A stretch of DNA of 64,000 bases, taken from Huintestinicola sp050874005. GTDB lineage: Bacteria > Bacillota > Clostridia > Oscillospirales > Ruminococcaceae. The translations under genes were made by a program, and so were the position numbers. Position 1 is the stretch's first letter, and every line of letters begins with the position of its first letter. A model generated the notes under the pieces. That model did no database searches. It was not told where the DNA came from and worked only from the letters and a program-made list of their open reading frames with translations. The DNA lies in contig NZ_JBNMJV010000010.1 in the NCBI RefSeq assembly GCF_050874005.1, positions 1-64,000 on the forward strand, written 5' to 3'. Shown here piece after piece: positions 51,754 through 60,605 of this stretch.

Positions 51754-52368
51754 ATGAACAAAAAATCAGTTTACAAGATATCCTACGGTCTTTTCGTTCT
51801 CACCGCTTCGGAGGGAGATAAGGACAACGGCTGTATCGTTAACACCGTTATTCAGCTTACAAGCGACCCTATGCAGATAGCTGTTACGGTGAACAAGGGC
51901 AATCTCACCCACGATATGATAAAGAACACGGGCAAGTTCAACGTTTCTGTTATTGACCAGACTGCTCCCTTTGAGCTGTTCAAGCATTTCGGTTTTCAGA
52001 GCGGCAGGGACTCTATGAAGTTCGGCACTCCCGATTCCTACAAGTTTGCTCCCAAGTATGCGGACAACGGTCTGCTTTATGTAAGCGCATATGCAAATGC
52101 GTTTATGTCGGGTAAGGTTGTCAAAGAGGTCGATCTCGGCACTCACACTATGTTCATTGCGGAGATGACCGACGGCGAGGTGCTTTCGGACAAGCCTTCT
52201 ATGACATACGAGTATTATCAGGCAAATGTTAAGCCCCGTCCTGCCGCTCAGAAGAAAACAGGCTGGGTATGCAAGGTCTGCGGCTACGTTTACGAGGGCG
52301 AGGAGCTGCCTGCGGATTTTGTATGCCCTATCTGCAAGCACGGTGCTGTGGATTTTGAAAAGAACTGA
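51754..52368 (+). CDS. hrb: Flavin reductase-rubredoxin fusion (high-molecular-weight rubredoxin)
   Basis: 204 aa from ATG 51754 (AGGAGG upstream). Residues 1-~150 are an FMN-binding flavin-reductase-like domain (NGCIVNTVIQLTSDPMQIAV, KFNVSVI), and the end is a rubredoxin (VCKVCGYVYEGEELP, DFVCPICKHG). In acetogens this protein gives electrons to the flavodiiron FprA. Followed by a terminator. Confidence 0.92.
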   Translation: MNKKSVYKISYGLFVLTASEGDKDNGCIVNTVIQLTSDPMQIAVTVNKGNLTHDMIKNTGKFNVSVIDQTAPFELFKHFGFQSGRDSMKFGTPDSYKFAPKYADNGLLYVSAYANAFMSGKVVKEVDLGTHTMFIAEMTDGEVLSDKPSMTYEYYQANVKPRPAAQKKTGWVCKVCGYVYEGEELPADFVCPICKHGAVDFEKN

Positions 52369-52382
52369 TACTTTCTTGTACG

Positions 52383-52418
52383 AAAAAAGAACCGCTTCTT
52401 CGAAAGCGGTTCTTTTTT
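52383..52418. terminator. Bidirectional terminator
   Basis: AAAAAAGAACCGCTT and AAGCGGTTCTTTTTT around a short loop; between hrb and the convergent secreted protein gene. Confidence 0.88.
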
Positions 52419-52499
52419 CAAATAGCAACATAATTCATTTTACGTGCGGGATTTTGACATAATAAATTTGGTTTGCGGCACATAATATTTCAATCAAAT

Positions 52500-53570
52500 T
52501 TAGTAACCAAGCTCTTCAAGATAATCTTTGATCGCCTGATTGAGAAGCTTAAGCTCATCTTTGCTCATAGCCGAATCCAAATCGATCTGAACATACTGTC
52601 CATAAATACCGATAGGTTCAGTCTGATGAAATCCCACACTATGATGGTCATCAAACTTGTAGCCACTGTGGCTGGTCACTATGTGATACCACTCGTGAGT
52701 TGTTCCGCCCATTTTGTTTTCTGCCGAGATCTTCAGCCAATATCCCCTTTCCGTATCGCGGTCAGAAGTCGGTTCATAATCATATGCCCCTGTGATCTTT
52801 ACGGATGTGGGAGAGTTAAACTGTTCAATATACTTAAACATTTCGGAGGCGATCTTTTGTCCCCGGTCGGAAAGCTGGTAGAAAGCAGGCAACTCACCTT
52901 GCAATATACCGTTTTCGTCAAATGTGCAGCGGTTTCCGTCAACGGTTATTGTAGCATTCCGAGCCATTTTTCCATCCGAGAAAAAGTAATAGGTCTGACT
53001 TCCGTATTTCATCCAGCCTGTTTGTGCCTCATAGGAGGATTTGTTAAAATAGTATGCATTTTCACCGACTACCGCCCAACCTGCAGCAAGCTTTCCATCT
53101 CTAAAATGATATGTCTTGCCTTCACTTTTGACCAATCCCGTAAAATCAGCGGAGGGCGAAGCAGGAAGGTCATACAGCTTTGTCTTTGCGGAAACTTTTC
53201 CGCTTACTGCCCCCTCGGTATATCCGTTATCCGTTTTTTTCAGAACAGCGACTTTAAAATAATATTTCGTATCCTTAGAAAGCCCTGTGACCTTGCATGA
53301 GGTACCCTTGATGTTTTTGTATTTTTTATACATTTTTAATTTTGGATCGTATTTGTAGACCCTGTAAGCATCCGCACCTTTTACATCAGACCATTTTAAG
53401 GTAATTGATGTGGTTTTGGCAGTGTATGAAAAATTTGAGGGAGCGCTTTCCTTTACGGAAGATACAGCCGATGTTTCGGCATAAACAGCATTATTAGAGA
53501 CAGGCACTGTTCCCACACACATTACTGCGGATAGAAAAGCTGCGGCAAACATAATTTTCTTTGATACCAT
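52500..53570 (-). CDS. Secreted protein with fibronectin III and cell-wall-binding-like repeats
   Basis: 356 aa. Signal peptide 1-~30 (KKIMFAAAFLSAVMC, cut near YAE). Residues ~45-135 are a fibronectin III domain (TSITLKWSDVKGADAYRVY, YYFKVAVLK). ~145-225 hold 'G W ... YYF' units as in choline/cell-wall-binding repeats (GENAYYFNKSSYEAQTGWMK). The last ~130 residues (EWYHIVTSHSGYKFDD) are not recognised. AT-rich; no clear catalytic motif. Confidence 0.78.
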   Translation of the reverse strand: MVSKKIMFAAAFLSAVMCVGTVPVSNNAVYAETSAVSSVKESAPSNFSYTAKTTSITLKWSDVKGADAYRVYKYDPKLKMYKKYKNIKGTSCKVTGLSKDTKYYFKVAVLKKTDNGYTEGAVSGKVSAKTKLYDLPASPSADFTGLVKSEGKTYHFRDGKLAAGWAVVGENAYYFNKSSYEAQTGWMKYGSQTYYFFSDGKMARNATITVDGNRCTFDENGILQGELPAFYQLSDRGQKIASEMFKYIEQFNSPTSVKITGAYDYEPTSDRDTERGYWLKISAENKMGGTTHEWYHIVTSHSGYKFDDHHSVGFHQTEPIGIYGQYVQIDLDSAMSKDELKLLNQAIKDYLEELGY

Positions 53571-53766
53571 TTTTACAACATCTCCTGATAATTATTTGAG
53601 TCTTCCATTACAGCAATCCACAAAAATATCCAGCCAAGTTCGGCAGTCTATTTCCGGTCTTGCTGTCTTGCTATAGTATCAGAACAGTAAAACGTTTTTT
53701 ATAACGTTCGGCAAAAAATTTACTTAAGGCTTTAACAGCATAGAATGATTTTTCACACCTCCCGTC

Positions 53767-53979
53767 TCAAAGCTTCAAAGGATTTTTTTCAATAAGTTTA
53801 TCTCTTTCTTTTGAGCATAGCTTGCACATTCTTAACGAACCATTTGAATATGCCACAGCATCATTTTCGGAAGAAAAAAATTTGTATATCCGATCATCAA
53901 GGCAACCCTTGCTGTGATGGCAGTAATTTTTAATATGCAGCACACCGGTACCGGTATTATAAATATACTGTTTTCCCAT
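53767..53979 (-). CDS. Small Cys/His protein resembling an Ada/nuclease-tail metal-binding domain
   Basis: 70 aa. GTGVLHIKNYCHHSKGC, then FSSENDAVAYS and MCKLCSKERD: the pattern 'x-H-x-x-x-C ... s.e.A ... C-x-x-C' seen at the ends of secreted nucleases, here on its own. Could bind one zinc. AGGAACG precedes the ATG. Function unknown. The 196 bases downstream to 53571 and 226 upstream hold no other gene. Confidence 0.6.
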   Translation of the reverse strand: MGKQYIYNTGTGVLHIKNYCHHSKGCLDDRIYKFFSSENDAVAYSNGSLRMCKLCSKERDKLIEKNPLKL

Positions 53980-54205
53980 TAACGTTCCTCCCGTAATTAT
54001 TTGCCTGCCGAATAAAGAAATTTTTGTACTTTACCGTTTTAACTGCCTGTAATACTTGAATTATGGATAAGACCGAATGGAGTCTTTACTACTTAATATT
54101 ATAGTATTCATTATGCGGATTGTAAAGTATATTGTACTCGTTTTGAGCATAATAACAAAAAGCCTCCTCATTTCCTGTATAATTTGCTTATAAGGATGTG
54201 ATAAT

Positions 54206-54520
54206 ATGGCATTTGGCGATAAATTAGCGGAGCTTCTTGAAGAAAACGGGATATCTCAAAGGGATTTTGCATCAGCCCTCAATATTGCTCCCACGACCCT
54301 GAACGGTTATATAAAAAACAGACGTCAGCCCGACTTTGAGCTTGTAAAAAAAGCCGCTTTTATTCTCGGTGTCACAACGGACTGTCTGCTTGAATATAAT
54401 TTCGGCGCAGAACTGACCGTAAAGGAGCTTTCCCTTATCACAAAGCTAAGAAAACTAAACAAGTGTCAGCAGGAAATAATATATGATCTTGTAGACCTAA
54501 CAATAAAAAAATCCGAATAA
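54206..54520 (+). CDS. XRE-family transcriptional regulator
   Basis: 104 aa. Helix-turn-helix at residues ~5-58 (ENGISQRDFASALNIAPTTLNGYIKNRRQPD), followed by a short helical tail. Likely a repressor; target not identifiable. AAGGATGTGATAAT precedes the ATG and TATAAT lies at 54178-54183. Confidence 0.88.
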   Translation: MAFGDKLAELLEENGISQRDFASALNIAPTTLNGYIKNRRQPDFELVKKAAFILGVTTDCLLEYNFGAELTVKELSLITKLRKLNKCQQEIIYDLVDLTIKKSE

Positions 54521-54671
54521 AATACTTGTTTTGCATATTTTTCTGCCGCAATAATTCTTTTATGAAAAATATATATCACTAAACAATCGCCCCTCCCCAG
54601 GGAAATCATTTCGAGATGTGACTTAACAGCAATATTGATTCCCGTGTATTTCAATGCAAAAACGAGTGGCT

Positions 54672-54686
54672 GCAGGCTCAGCCTGC
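54672..54686. promoter_or_regulatory. Palindrome just upstream of a promoter
   Basis: GCAGGCT-C-AGCCTGC directly before the TTGACA at 54689. It may be an operator or the remains of a terminator stem. No gene is seen between 54521 and here. Confidence 0.4.
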
Positions 54687-54688
54687 GC

Positions 54689-54718
54689 TTGACAAAATCA
54701 CTTTAAATATGGTATAAT
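54689..54718 (+). promoter_or_regulatory. Promoter of the transglutaminase lipoprotein
   Basis: TTGACA (54689-54694), 18 bases, TATAAT (54713-54718). Confidence 0.72.
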
Positions 54719-54769
54719 TAAACAAAATGGGATAATAGCGGCAGGGTGCCGGAAACGGGCGGTGATGGT

Positions 54770-56044
54770 TTGAAGAAGAATATTTTTGCGGCTTTTGCGG
54801 CGGCGCTTTTGATGTGTTCCTGCGGCAGTCAGAATGAGGGTGCGGCAGATACTTCGGCATCATCGTCCGAGACGTTTTCTTCGTTTCCCGAAAGCACTTT
54901 CATATCCGAAACTGCCGATACTATAGCGAGTACGTCTCCCGAAAGCGAAACATATGCCGAAAGCTCAGAGATGTCACACATAACTTCGGAGACTTCCACA
55001 GCCTCTTCTGCAGTTCCTTCGGAAACAGCGGAAGAATTGACCGAAAATCCCGAGACCGAAACCAAAACCGAAACATCACCGATCGTCACCGAAACAGAAC
55101 CGTCCGTTTCGGAGATCATCACCGAGACGGAATATTCAGAGCTTTTAAGTTCAGAGACTTCCGAGAGCGTTCCTCCCGAAACAGAGCCGGCTTTGACTAC
55201 CCTGTCCGCAGTTGTCAGCGAAAAACCCGAAAAGGTGGTCGTTCCCAAAATAAAAACCGGCAGCTTTACGGGGGAGAAAATGCTGGAAAACAAGCTTGCC
55301 GCTGCCGATATCACATCTGCCTCCGACGGAGTGGTGATGGTCTCTTACAAGGGAGAGTGCAAAAAGGTAAAGGTGCGTATCACCAAGGGCGATGCGGTCT
55401 ATGACTATGCCCTTGACCCGGGGGGCACCGTTTTTCCTTTGCAGTCGGGCAGCGGAACATACAATATAAAGGTGCTTGAAAATGTTTCAGGCAAGACCTA
55501 TGCCATTGCGATGGATATGGATTTCGAGGTTTCCATAAAGGACGGGCTGTCGCCCTTTTTGCTGCCCTCTCAGTACATAAATTACAGTCAGTCCGACAAG
55601 TGCGTTTACAAGGCGGCAGAGCTTTGTTCGGGAAAAACGGGTACTATTGATAAAGCGGCGGCAATGTTTGAGTATGTGACGAGTCACATCACCTATGACA
55701 AGGAACTGGCGGCAAATGTCAAAAGCGGATATATCCCCGACCCCGATGCTACTCTTGAAAGCGGCAAGGGAATATGCTTCGACTATGCTTCACTTTTTGC
55801 TTCAATGTGCCGCTCCCAGGGCATTCCCGCAAAGCTTGTGATGGGGTATGTCCGAGGTGACGTTTATCACGCCTGGAATGAGATATACACCGAGGAAACG
55901 GGTTGGATAACTGTTGACCTGTTCCTTGACAAGGGCGGCTGGGAGCTGCTCGACCCCACCTTCTACGCAAGTGCTTCAGACAAGGCTCAGGTTTCTGAGT
56001 ATATTGGCGAGGGCAGCGATTATTCGGCTGTTTATTATTATTAA
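54770..56044 (+). CDS. Transglutaminase-domain lipoprotein with long Ser/Thr/Glu-rich stalk
   Basis: 424 aa from TTG 54770 (GTG 54746 is an alternative that would add 8 residues before the signal peptide). Lipobox near residue 16 (LLMCSC). Residues ~20-165 are almost only Ser, Thr, Glu, Pro and Val, a likely extended stalk through the wall. A beta domain follows (~180-270), then the transglutaminase core with GICFDYASLFASMCR (Cys), YHAWNEIY (His) and LLDPTF (Asp). Probably acts on the cell surface. Target unknown. Confidence 0.85.
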   Translation: MKKNIFAAFAAALLMCSCGSQNEGAADTSASSSETFSSFPESTFISETADTIASTSPESETYAESSEMSHITSETSTASSAVPSETAEELTENPETETKTETSPIVTETEPSVSEIITETEYSELLSSETSESVPPETEPALTTLSAVVSEKPEKVVVPKIKTGSFTGEKMLENKLAAADITSASDGVVMVSYKGECKKVKVRITKGDAVYDYALDPGGTVFPLQSGSGTYNIKVLENVSGKTYAIAMDMDFEVSIKDGLSPFLLPSQYINYSQSDKCVYKAAELCSGKTGTIDKAAAMFEYVTSHITYDKELAANVKSGYIPDPDATLESGKGICFDYASLFASMCRSQGIPAKLVMGYVRGDVYHAWNEIYTEETGWITVDLFLDKGGWELLDPTFYASASDKAQVSEYIGEGSDYSAVYYY

Positions 56045-56062
56045 AAATAAGAGGTGAGCCTT

Positions 56063-56479
56063 ATGTGGCTTGTGTTTGCGCTTTTATCGGCGGTGTTTGC
56101 CGCTCTCACGTCGGTGCTTGCCAAGATCGGCATTGAAAATGTGGAGTCAAATCTGGCTACTGCCATAAGGACTGTGGTGGTGCTTATTATGGCGTGGGGA
56201 ATGGTCTTTCTCACAAAGGGGCAGGGCGGCATTTCGGATATTTCACGCAAAAGCTGGATATTCCTTATTCTTTCGGGGCTTGCTACGGGTGCTTCATGGC
56301 TGTGCTATTACAAGGCTATCCAGATAGGCGAGGTATCAAAGGTCGTGCCTGTGGACAAGCTGAGCGTGGTCATTACGCTTATTCTTGCGGCGGTGTTTTT
56401 ACACGAGAAGTTTACTCCGAAAACTCTGCTGGGTGCGGTGCTTATTACCGCAGGCACTCTTATACTTATTTCAAAATGA
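56063..56479 (+). CDS. Single EamA-domain transporter (half-size)
   Basis: 138 aa from ATG 56063 (GAGGTG upstream). Five membrane helices of one EamA unit (LSAVFAALTSVLAKIGIENV, ATGASWLCYYKAIQIGEVSKVVPVDKLSVV). Most EamA transporters have two units, so this one should form dimers. Possible exporter of a small metabolite. Followed after 22 bases by the next gene. Confidence 0.86.
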   Translation: MWLVFALLSAVFAALTSVLAKIGIENVESNLATAIRTVVVLIMAWGMVFLTKGQGGISDISRKSWIFLILSGLATGASWLCYYKAIQIGEVSKVVPVDKLSVVITLILAAVFLHEKFTPKTLLGAVLITAGTLILISK

Positions 56480-56501
56480 CAGGAAAAGGACGGTTATCCC
56501 A

Positions 56502-57188
56502 ATGAGAGAGAGCATTCTTACCATTCCCATAAGCGAGATACTTGAGCCAAAGGAGGGCTGCCCCATATGCCGTATGAGGAATATGCTGGAGAGCAGGACG
56601 GTGGAATATATTATGGGTGCGGCGATGATGGAGCCTGATGTGCGCATTGAGACAAACCGTGCAGGCTTCTGCTCGGTGCATTTTTCTCAGATGCTCAAAC
56701 AGAAAAACCGCCTGTCCCTTGCACTTATGCTTCAGACCCATCTGGACGAGACGAGGGGGCAGCTTTTTTCACGCAAAAAACTTTTTGAGCCGAAAAATGC
56801 CCGCAAGAAACGGCTTTCCGAGATAAACGAGAGCTGCTTTGTCTGCGAAAAGATAGACTGGGGCATGGAGCGGCTTATGAGGACATTTTTTGAGATGTTT
56901 GGTGACCCGGGCACAAGGCAGCTCCTTTCAGAGCAGGAATTTATCTGTCTGCCCCACTTTGACCTTTTGCAGTCTATTGCTCCGAATTACCTGAAAAAAC
57001 AGGAGTTTGACAGCTTTAACGAGCTTTGCAGGCAGCTTACCGAGAATTATATGAATACTCTTTACGAGGACGTTTCAAAATTCTGTTCCATGTACGATTA
57101 CCGCAGCTCGGGCAAGGACGCCGACTGGGGTAATTCCAGAGACAGCATTGAACGGGCAGTGGGGTTTCTGACCTCGAGACAGCCTTGA
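56502..57188 (+). CDS. DUF6062-like Cys-containing protein
   Basis: 228 aa from ATG 56502 (AAAAGGA upstream). Cys pairs in GCPICRMRN, FCSVHF, SCFVCEKI and ICLPHF suggest one or two metal sites made of CxxC and CxxHF motifs. Mostly helical, no signal peptide. The family is widespread in Clostridia and uncharacterised. Confidence 0.72.
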   Translation: MRESILTIPISEILEPKEGCPICRMRNMLESRTVEYIMGAAMMEPDVRIETNRAGFCSVHFSQMLKQKNRLSLALMLQTHLDETRGQLFSRKKLFEPKNARKKRLSEINESCFVCEKIDWGMERLMRTFFEMFGDPGTRQLLSEQEFICLPHFDLLQSIAPNYLKKQEFDSFNELCRQLTENYMNTLYEDVSKFCSMYDYRSSGKDADWGNSRDSIERAVGFLTSRQP

Positions 57189-57307
57189 GACACAGTTTAT
57201 TACAGATACAGCCGGCTTTCAAATGGAAGCCGGCTGTTTATTTGATATCCGACAGTCAGAAACAGAAAAAGTCCAACTGTTTTACCAAATATTATACCGA
57301 AAAACGG

Positions 57308-57336
57308 TTGACTTTTTGTGCGAAATGTGGTATAAT
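57308..57336 (+). promoter_or_regulatory. Promoter of the nucleotidyltransferase-like/HEPN pair
   Basis: TTGACT (57308-57313), 17 bases ending TGTGG, TATAAT (57331-57336). A ~90-base leader follows. Confidence 0.75.
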
Positions 57337-57369
57337 TATATCACAGAAAATTGTATATTTATTTTAGGG

Positions 57370-57424
57370 GTTCTCCGGAAAACTGACGTAAAGGTGTTGC
57401 GGAGGTTCCCTTCAAAAGGGAGGA
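57370..57424 (+). promoter_or_regulatory. Structured leader with hidden ribosome binding site
   Basis: CTCCG and CGGAG close a larger loop (about 57373-57404), and TCCCTT-CAAA-AGGGAGGA places the ribosome binding site in a hairpin. Translation may be controlled by opening it. No known riboswitch recognised. Confidence 0.4.
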
Positions 57425-57430
57425 ATGTGT

Positions 57431-57748
57431 ATGCCCGAGGGAAAAAAGATAATCGCTCAGATGACCGAGGATATCACCGCTTTGTGCGACCCCTGTATGA
57501 TATACCTTGTGTCCGAGAAGAAAAATTCAAAGGGCGGGCTTACCGGCTTCAAGCTATGTGTTGTGGTGCCCGACAGTGTAAGCCCCGGACCTCTGGAGAC
57601 TCGTCTGCTCCTTAAAACCGACTGTCCCGTGCCCTGCGATTTTATCGTGTACAACCTTACCGACTGGAACGAGTGCGCCGAGGACGACTGCTCGTTTGCA
57701 TACAGAGTCGAGAACGGCGGTGAACTTCTCTATGTCAAGAGGTGCTAA
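57431..57748 (+). CDS. Nucleotidyltransferase-like protein (degenerate MNT)
   Basis: 105 aa from ATG 57431, 7 bases after GGAGG (an ATG at 57425 is too close). Placed directly before a HEPN gene, where a minimal nucleotidyltransferase is normal; CDPCMIYLVSEKKN, FKLCVVVPD and FIVYNLTDWNE fit such a fold loosely. The GSxARG and DxD catalytic motifs are not seen, so enzyme activity is doubtful. Confidence 0.6.
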   Translation: MPEGKKIIAQMTEDITALCDPCMIYLVSEKKNSKGGLTGFKLCVVVPDSVSPGPLETRLLLKTDCPVPCDFIVYNLTDWNECAEDDCSFAYRVENGGELLYVKRC

Positions 57749-58172
57749 AAAGGGCGACAGCAAGCGGTATTACGACTGGATATATCACGCTTCGCTGGAT
57801 ATGATGGCGGCTGAGCTGCTGGCTCCCGAGCCAAAGCTTTATTACACCGCTGCTTTCCATTGTCAGCAATGCATTGAGAAGGCGCTTAAAGGCTATCTCC
57901 TTTTTAAAAGCAGAAAGCTTCTTGACGGTCACAACCTTACCTGGCTGTGCAAGCAGGCGGCTATGATGGACAGCAGCTTCGTTCAGTGGCTGGACGAAAG
58001 CGCAGTTCTGAACAGATACTACATCGAAACAAGGTACCCTGCCGATATTCCTCTGGAGATAGACGAGGAAACTATGAAGTCCCTGCTCAGAATGAGCAAG
58101 GAAATGATGGACTTTATATGCTCCCTTACCAAGTTCGATTTCGGCAGCTACCACAGAAAAAGCAAAAAGTAA
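57732..58172 (+). CDS. HEPN-domain protein
   Basis: 146 aa, helical. YYTAAFHCQQCIEKALKGYLLF and LLDGHNLTWLC are HEPN family features; NRYYIETRYP holds the conserved C-terminal stretch. The RNase motif Rx4-6H is not clear. It starts inside the previous gene (17-base overlap), which supports a two-gene toxin-antitoxin-like or nucleotidyltransferase complex unit. Confidence 0.8.
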   Translation: MSRGAKKGDSKRYYDWIYHASLDMMAAELLAPEPKLYYTAAFHCQQCIEKALKGYLLFKSRKLLDGHNLTWLCKQAAMMDSSFVQWLDESAVLNRYYIETRYPADIPLEIDEETMKSLLRMSKEMMDFICSLTKFDFGSYHRKSKK

Positions 58173-58187
58173 AAAGGAAGCGTTCTT

Positions 58188-59006
58188 TTGATAATTGATT
58201 TTCACACACACGCATTCCCCGACGCTCTGGCACAGCGTGCTATGGCAGGGCTTGTAAGCTCCGTTCACAAGGCGGATATGGGATTTCCCGAGATAATGTA
58301 CTCCGACGGCACCGCAAAGGGGCTTACGGACAGTATGGACAGGGCGGGAGTTGATATTTCCGTACTGCTCCCCGTTGCCACAAAGCCATCTCAGCCAAGG
58401 GGCATAAACGAATGGGCAAGGGAATTTGCACAGAATGACCCGAGGATAATCCCTTTCGGAGCGTTCTTTCCCGATGAAACCTTTGAGGAGCAGCTTGAGG
58501 CTCTGGCAAGGGACGGGTACAAGGGCATAAAGCTTCACGGGGATTTCCAGGGATTTTATGCGGACGAGGAGCGTATGCTGCAAATTTACCGCCGCTGCGG
58601 GGAATATGGGCTTATATGCGTTCTTCACGCAGGTCTTGACTGCGTTTCGCCCAGGGATATCCACGTTACCCCCGAAAGAATGGCGAGGGTGCTGGACAAG
58701 GTGAGCGGCGTAAAATTCGTTCTTGCTCATATGGGCGGCAACTGCCTTGAGGACAGGGCTGCCGAGCTTCTTGCAGGGGCGGAGGGGCTGTGGGTGGACA
58801 CGGCTTATGCGGCAGGACGGTTATCTCCCGCCAAAATGACTGAGCTTATCCGGGCATTCGGAGCGGACAAGGTGCTTTTTGCTTCGGACAGTCCCTGGAA
58901 CGACCCTGCAGACGATATCCGTCTCATTCGGGAAACTCCTGTTTCCGAAGATGAAAAACAGGGCATTTTATACAAAAATGCAGAAATGCTTTTGGGGCTT
59001 TCGTAA
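58188..59006 (+). CDS. Amidohydrolase-family metal-dependent hydrolase
   Basis: 272 aa, start TTG 58188 (AAAAAGGAAG upstream). HTH in IDFHTHAFPD (metal), GIKLHGDF, VLHAGLD, LAHMGGN and FASDSPW form the amidohydrolase-2 barrel site. Related to ACMSD-type decarboxylases and uronate-type hydrolases; substrate unknown. Fifteen bases after the HEPN gene. Confidence 0.86.
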   Translation: MIIDFHTHAFPDALAQRAMAGLVSSVHKADMGFPEIMYSDGTAKGLTDSMDRAGVDISVLLPVATKPSQPRGINEWAREFAQNDPRIIPFGAFFPDETFEEQLEALARDGYKGIKLHGDFQGFYADEERMLQIYRRCGEYGLICVLHAGLDCVSPRDIHVTPERMARVLDKVSGVKFVLAHMGGNCLEDRAAELLAGAEGLWVDTAYAAGRLSPAKMTELIRAFGADKVLFASDSPWNDPADDIRLIRETPVSEDEKQGILYKNAEMLLGLS

Positions 59007-59165
59007 TACTGTTGTCAAAGGTTACAAAACAGACGCTTTATGAATGAACTGCCCAAAAATCTTGACGAAAATTCCTGCGAATTTGTTGCGTGTTAATGAA
59101 AATCAGGTTAAAATTTCGTGCCGTTTATTGTTTTTGTACAACGGTACAGGACGGGATTTGATACA

Positions 59166-59205
59166 TTTGGTTAATACTCCCTAATATTTGGTTACAATTT
59201 GGTTA
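59166..59205 (+). promoter_or_regulatory. Three direct TTTGGTTA repeats upstream of the pilus promoter
   Basis: Copies at 59166-59173, 59187-59194 and 59198-59205, spaced 21 and 11 bp (two and one helical turns), ending 10 bp before the -35. This is the placement of an activator binding site. The remaining gap (59007-59165) is AT-rich and holds no gene. Confidence 0.6.
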
Positions 59206-59215
59206 AATTAACATA

Positions 59216-59244
59216 TTGCTAATTTTTCGTCAAAATGCTATAAT
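59216..59244 (+). promoter_or_regulatory. Promoter of the type IV pilus operon
   Basis: TTGCTA (59216-59221), 17 bases, TATAAT (59239-59244). A weak -35 fits dependence on an activator. Leader about 95 bases. Confidence 0.65.
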
Positions 59245-59345
59245 ATGATAAGTATTTGAAATGCTTGTGAAAAGTATCGCTATGGGTGCAAAACGCAATG
59301 CATTTCGGTATAACGTAATTTTTTATTCGGAGGTGTCAAAGCTTA

Positions 59346-60539
59346 ATGAAGACTTTTATCTATACGGCTACCGACGTTCAGGGCAAAGTCGTCAAGAATC
59401 AGAAAATGAATGCCGAAGATGTCAATGATTTTCTCGAGAAGATCCACGAGAAAGGCCTTTTCTGTTCAAGCTACAAGGAAGCCAAGGGCGGAAGCGGCAA
59501 AAATCTTCATAAGTTCACAACCAAGGAGCTGGCTTACGACTGCCGTCAGCTCTCCGCCATGCTGACATCGGGACTTACTCTTGTTAAGAGCCTTGATATC
59601 ATGCAGAGAGAGCAGCAGAAGGAAGCTCCGAAGAGGATCTACCGAGAGATCTACGAGGAAGTTCAGAAGGGTACTTCTTTCTCGGACGCAGTAAAGATGC
59701 AGGGCGATGCATTCCCCAACTTCTTCATTTCAATGGTTCAGGCAGGCGAGACTTCAGGAAGCCTTGACCAGGTAATGAAAAAGATGGAGGATCAGTACAC
59801 CAGTGACGCAAAGCTCAACAACAAGATCAAGAGCTCAATGATGTATCCTATCATCCTTGCAATTCTTTGCGTTGCGATCGTTATCATTATGTTTACGTTC
59901 ATTATGCCTACCTTCAAGGATCTTCTTACCGAAGAAGATATGAAGGGTCTGACCGGTGCGCTGTTTGCATTCTCGGACGGCTTCAAGAAGTACTGGTGGG
60001 TGATAGTTCTTGTTATTGCTGCACTGGTATTCACTATCAAATACGCTATGAAGATACCCGATGTAAGATACAAATGGGATCAGCTCATTATCAAAATGAA
60101 ACCTGTAGGTCCTCTGGTAGTAAAGGTTTATACAGCCCGTTTCGGCTCCACCCTCGCTTCCCTTTATTCCTCGGGTATCCCCATGGTTGAGTGCCTCGCA
60201 AAGTCCTCCAATATCCTCAACAATACTTACATATCCAAGAAGTTTGAGACCGTTATCGATGAGGTAAAGCAGGGCGAGACCCTTTCGGTATCCATTCAGA
60301 GAACGGGCATTTTCGAGTCCATGTTCACATCTATCATCTATGTCGGTGAGGAATCCGGCGCTCTTGACTCCATCCTCACCAAATCCGCAGCCTTCTACAA
60401 GGAAGAAGCAGACGAAGCTATTACACGTCTCGTTGGTCTCATCGAGCCTGTAATGATCATCTTCATGGGTACTTGTATCGGTCTTGTTATCGCAGGTATC
60501 CTCCCCGCAATCTACAACTCTATGGGCAACATTACCTAA
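59346..60539 (+). CDS. pilC: Type IV pilus inner-membrane platform protein PilC (GspF family)
   Basis: 397 aa. Two GspF domains (LAYDCRQLSAMLTSGLTLVKSL... and ARFGSTLASLYSSGIPMVECL) with three membrane helices (~170-192, ~218-238, ~368-390). It forms the platform for pilus assembly. GGAGGTG precedes the ATG. No pilB or pilT gene is in the window, so the motor is encoded elsewhere. Confidence 0.94.
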   Translation: MKTFIYTATDVQGKVVKNQKMNAEDVNDFLEKIHEKGLFCSSYKEAKGGSGKNLHKFTTKELAYDCRQLSAMLTSGLTLVKSLDIMQREQQKEAPKRIYREIYEEVQKGTSFSDAVKMQGDAFPNFFISMVQAGETSGSLDQVMKKMEDQYTSDAKLNNKIKSSMMYPIILAILCVAIVIIMFTFIMPTFKDLLTEEDMKGLTGALFAFSDGFKKYWWVIVLVIAALVFTIKYAMKIPDVRYKWDQLIIKMKPVGPLVVKVYTARFGSTLASLYSSGIPMVECLAKSSNILNNTYISKKFETVIDEVKQGETLSVSIQRTGIFESMFTSIIYVGEESGALDSILTKSAAFYKEEADEAITRLVGLIEPVMIIFMGTCIGLVIAGILPAIYNSMGNIT

Positions 60540-60605
60540 TCAAAGTATTCTATCGGGGTCGTCCCGTAAATAAAAAATTCTATAGAAATCAGTGAGGTGA
60601 CGAGA

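Noticed and set aside
59245..59345. Possible c-di-GMP riboswitch in the pilus leader
   Set aside because: Such switches often control pili and the leader contains GCAAAACGCAAUGC, but the conserved GEMM core and tetraloop-receptor pattern are not present.
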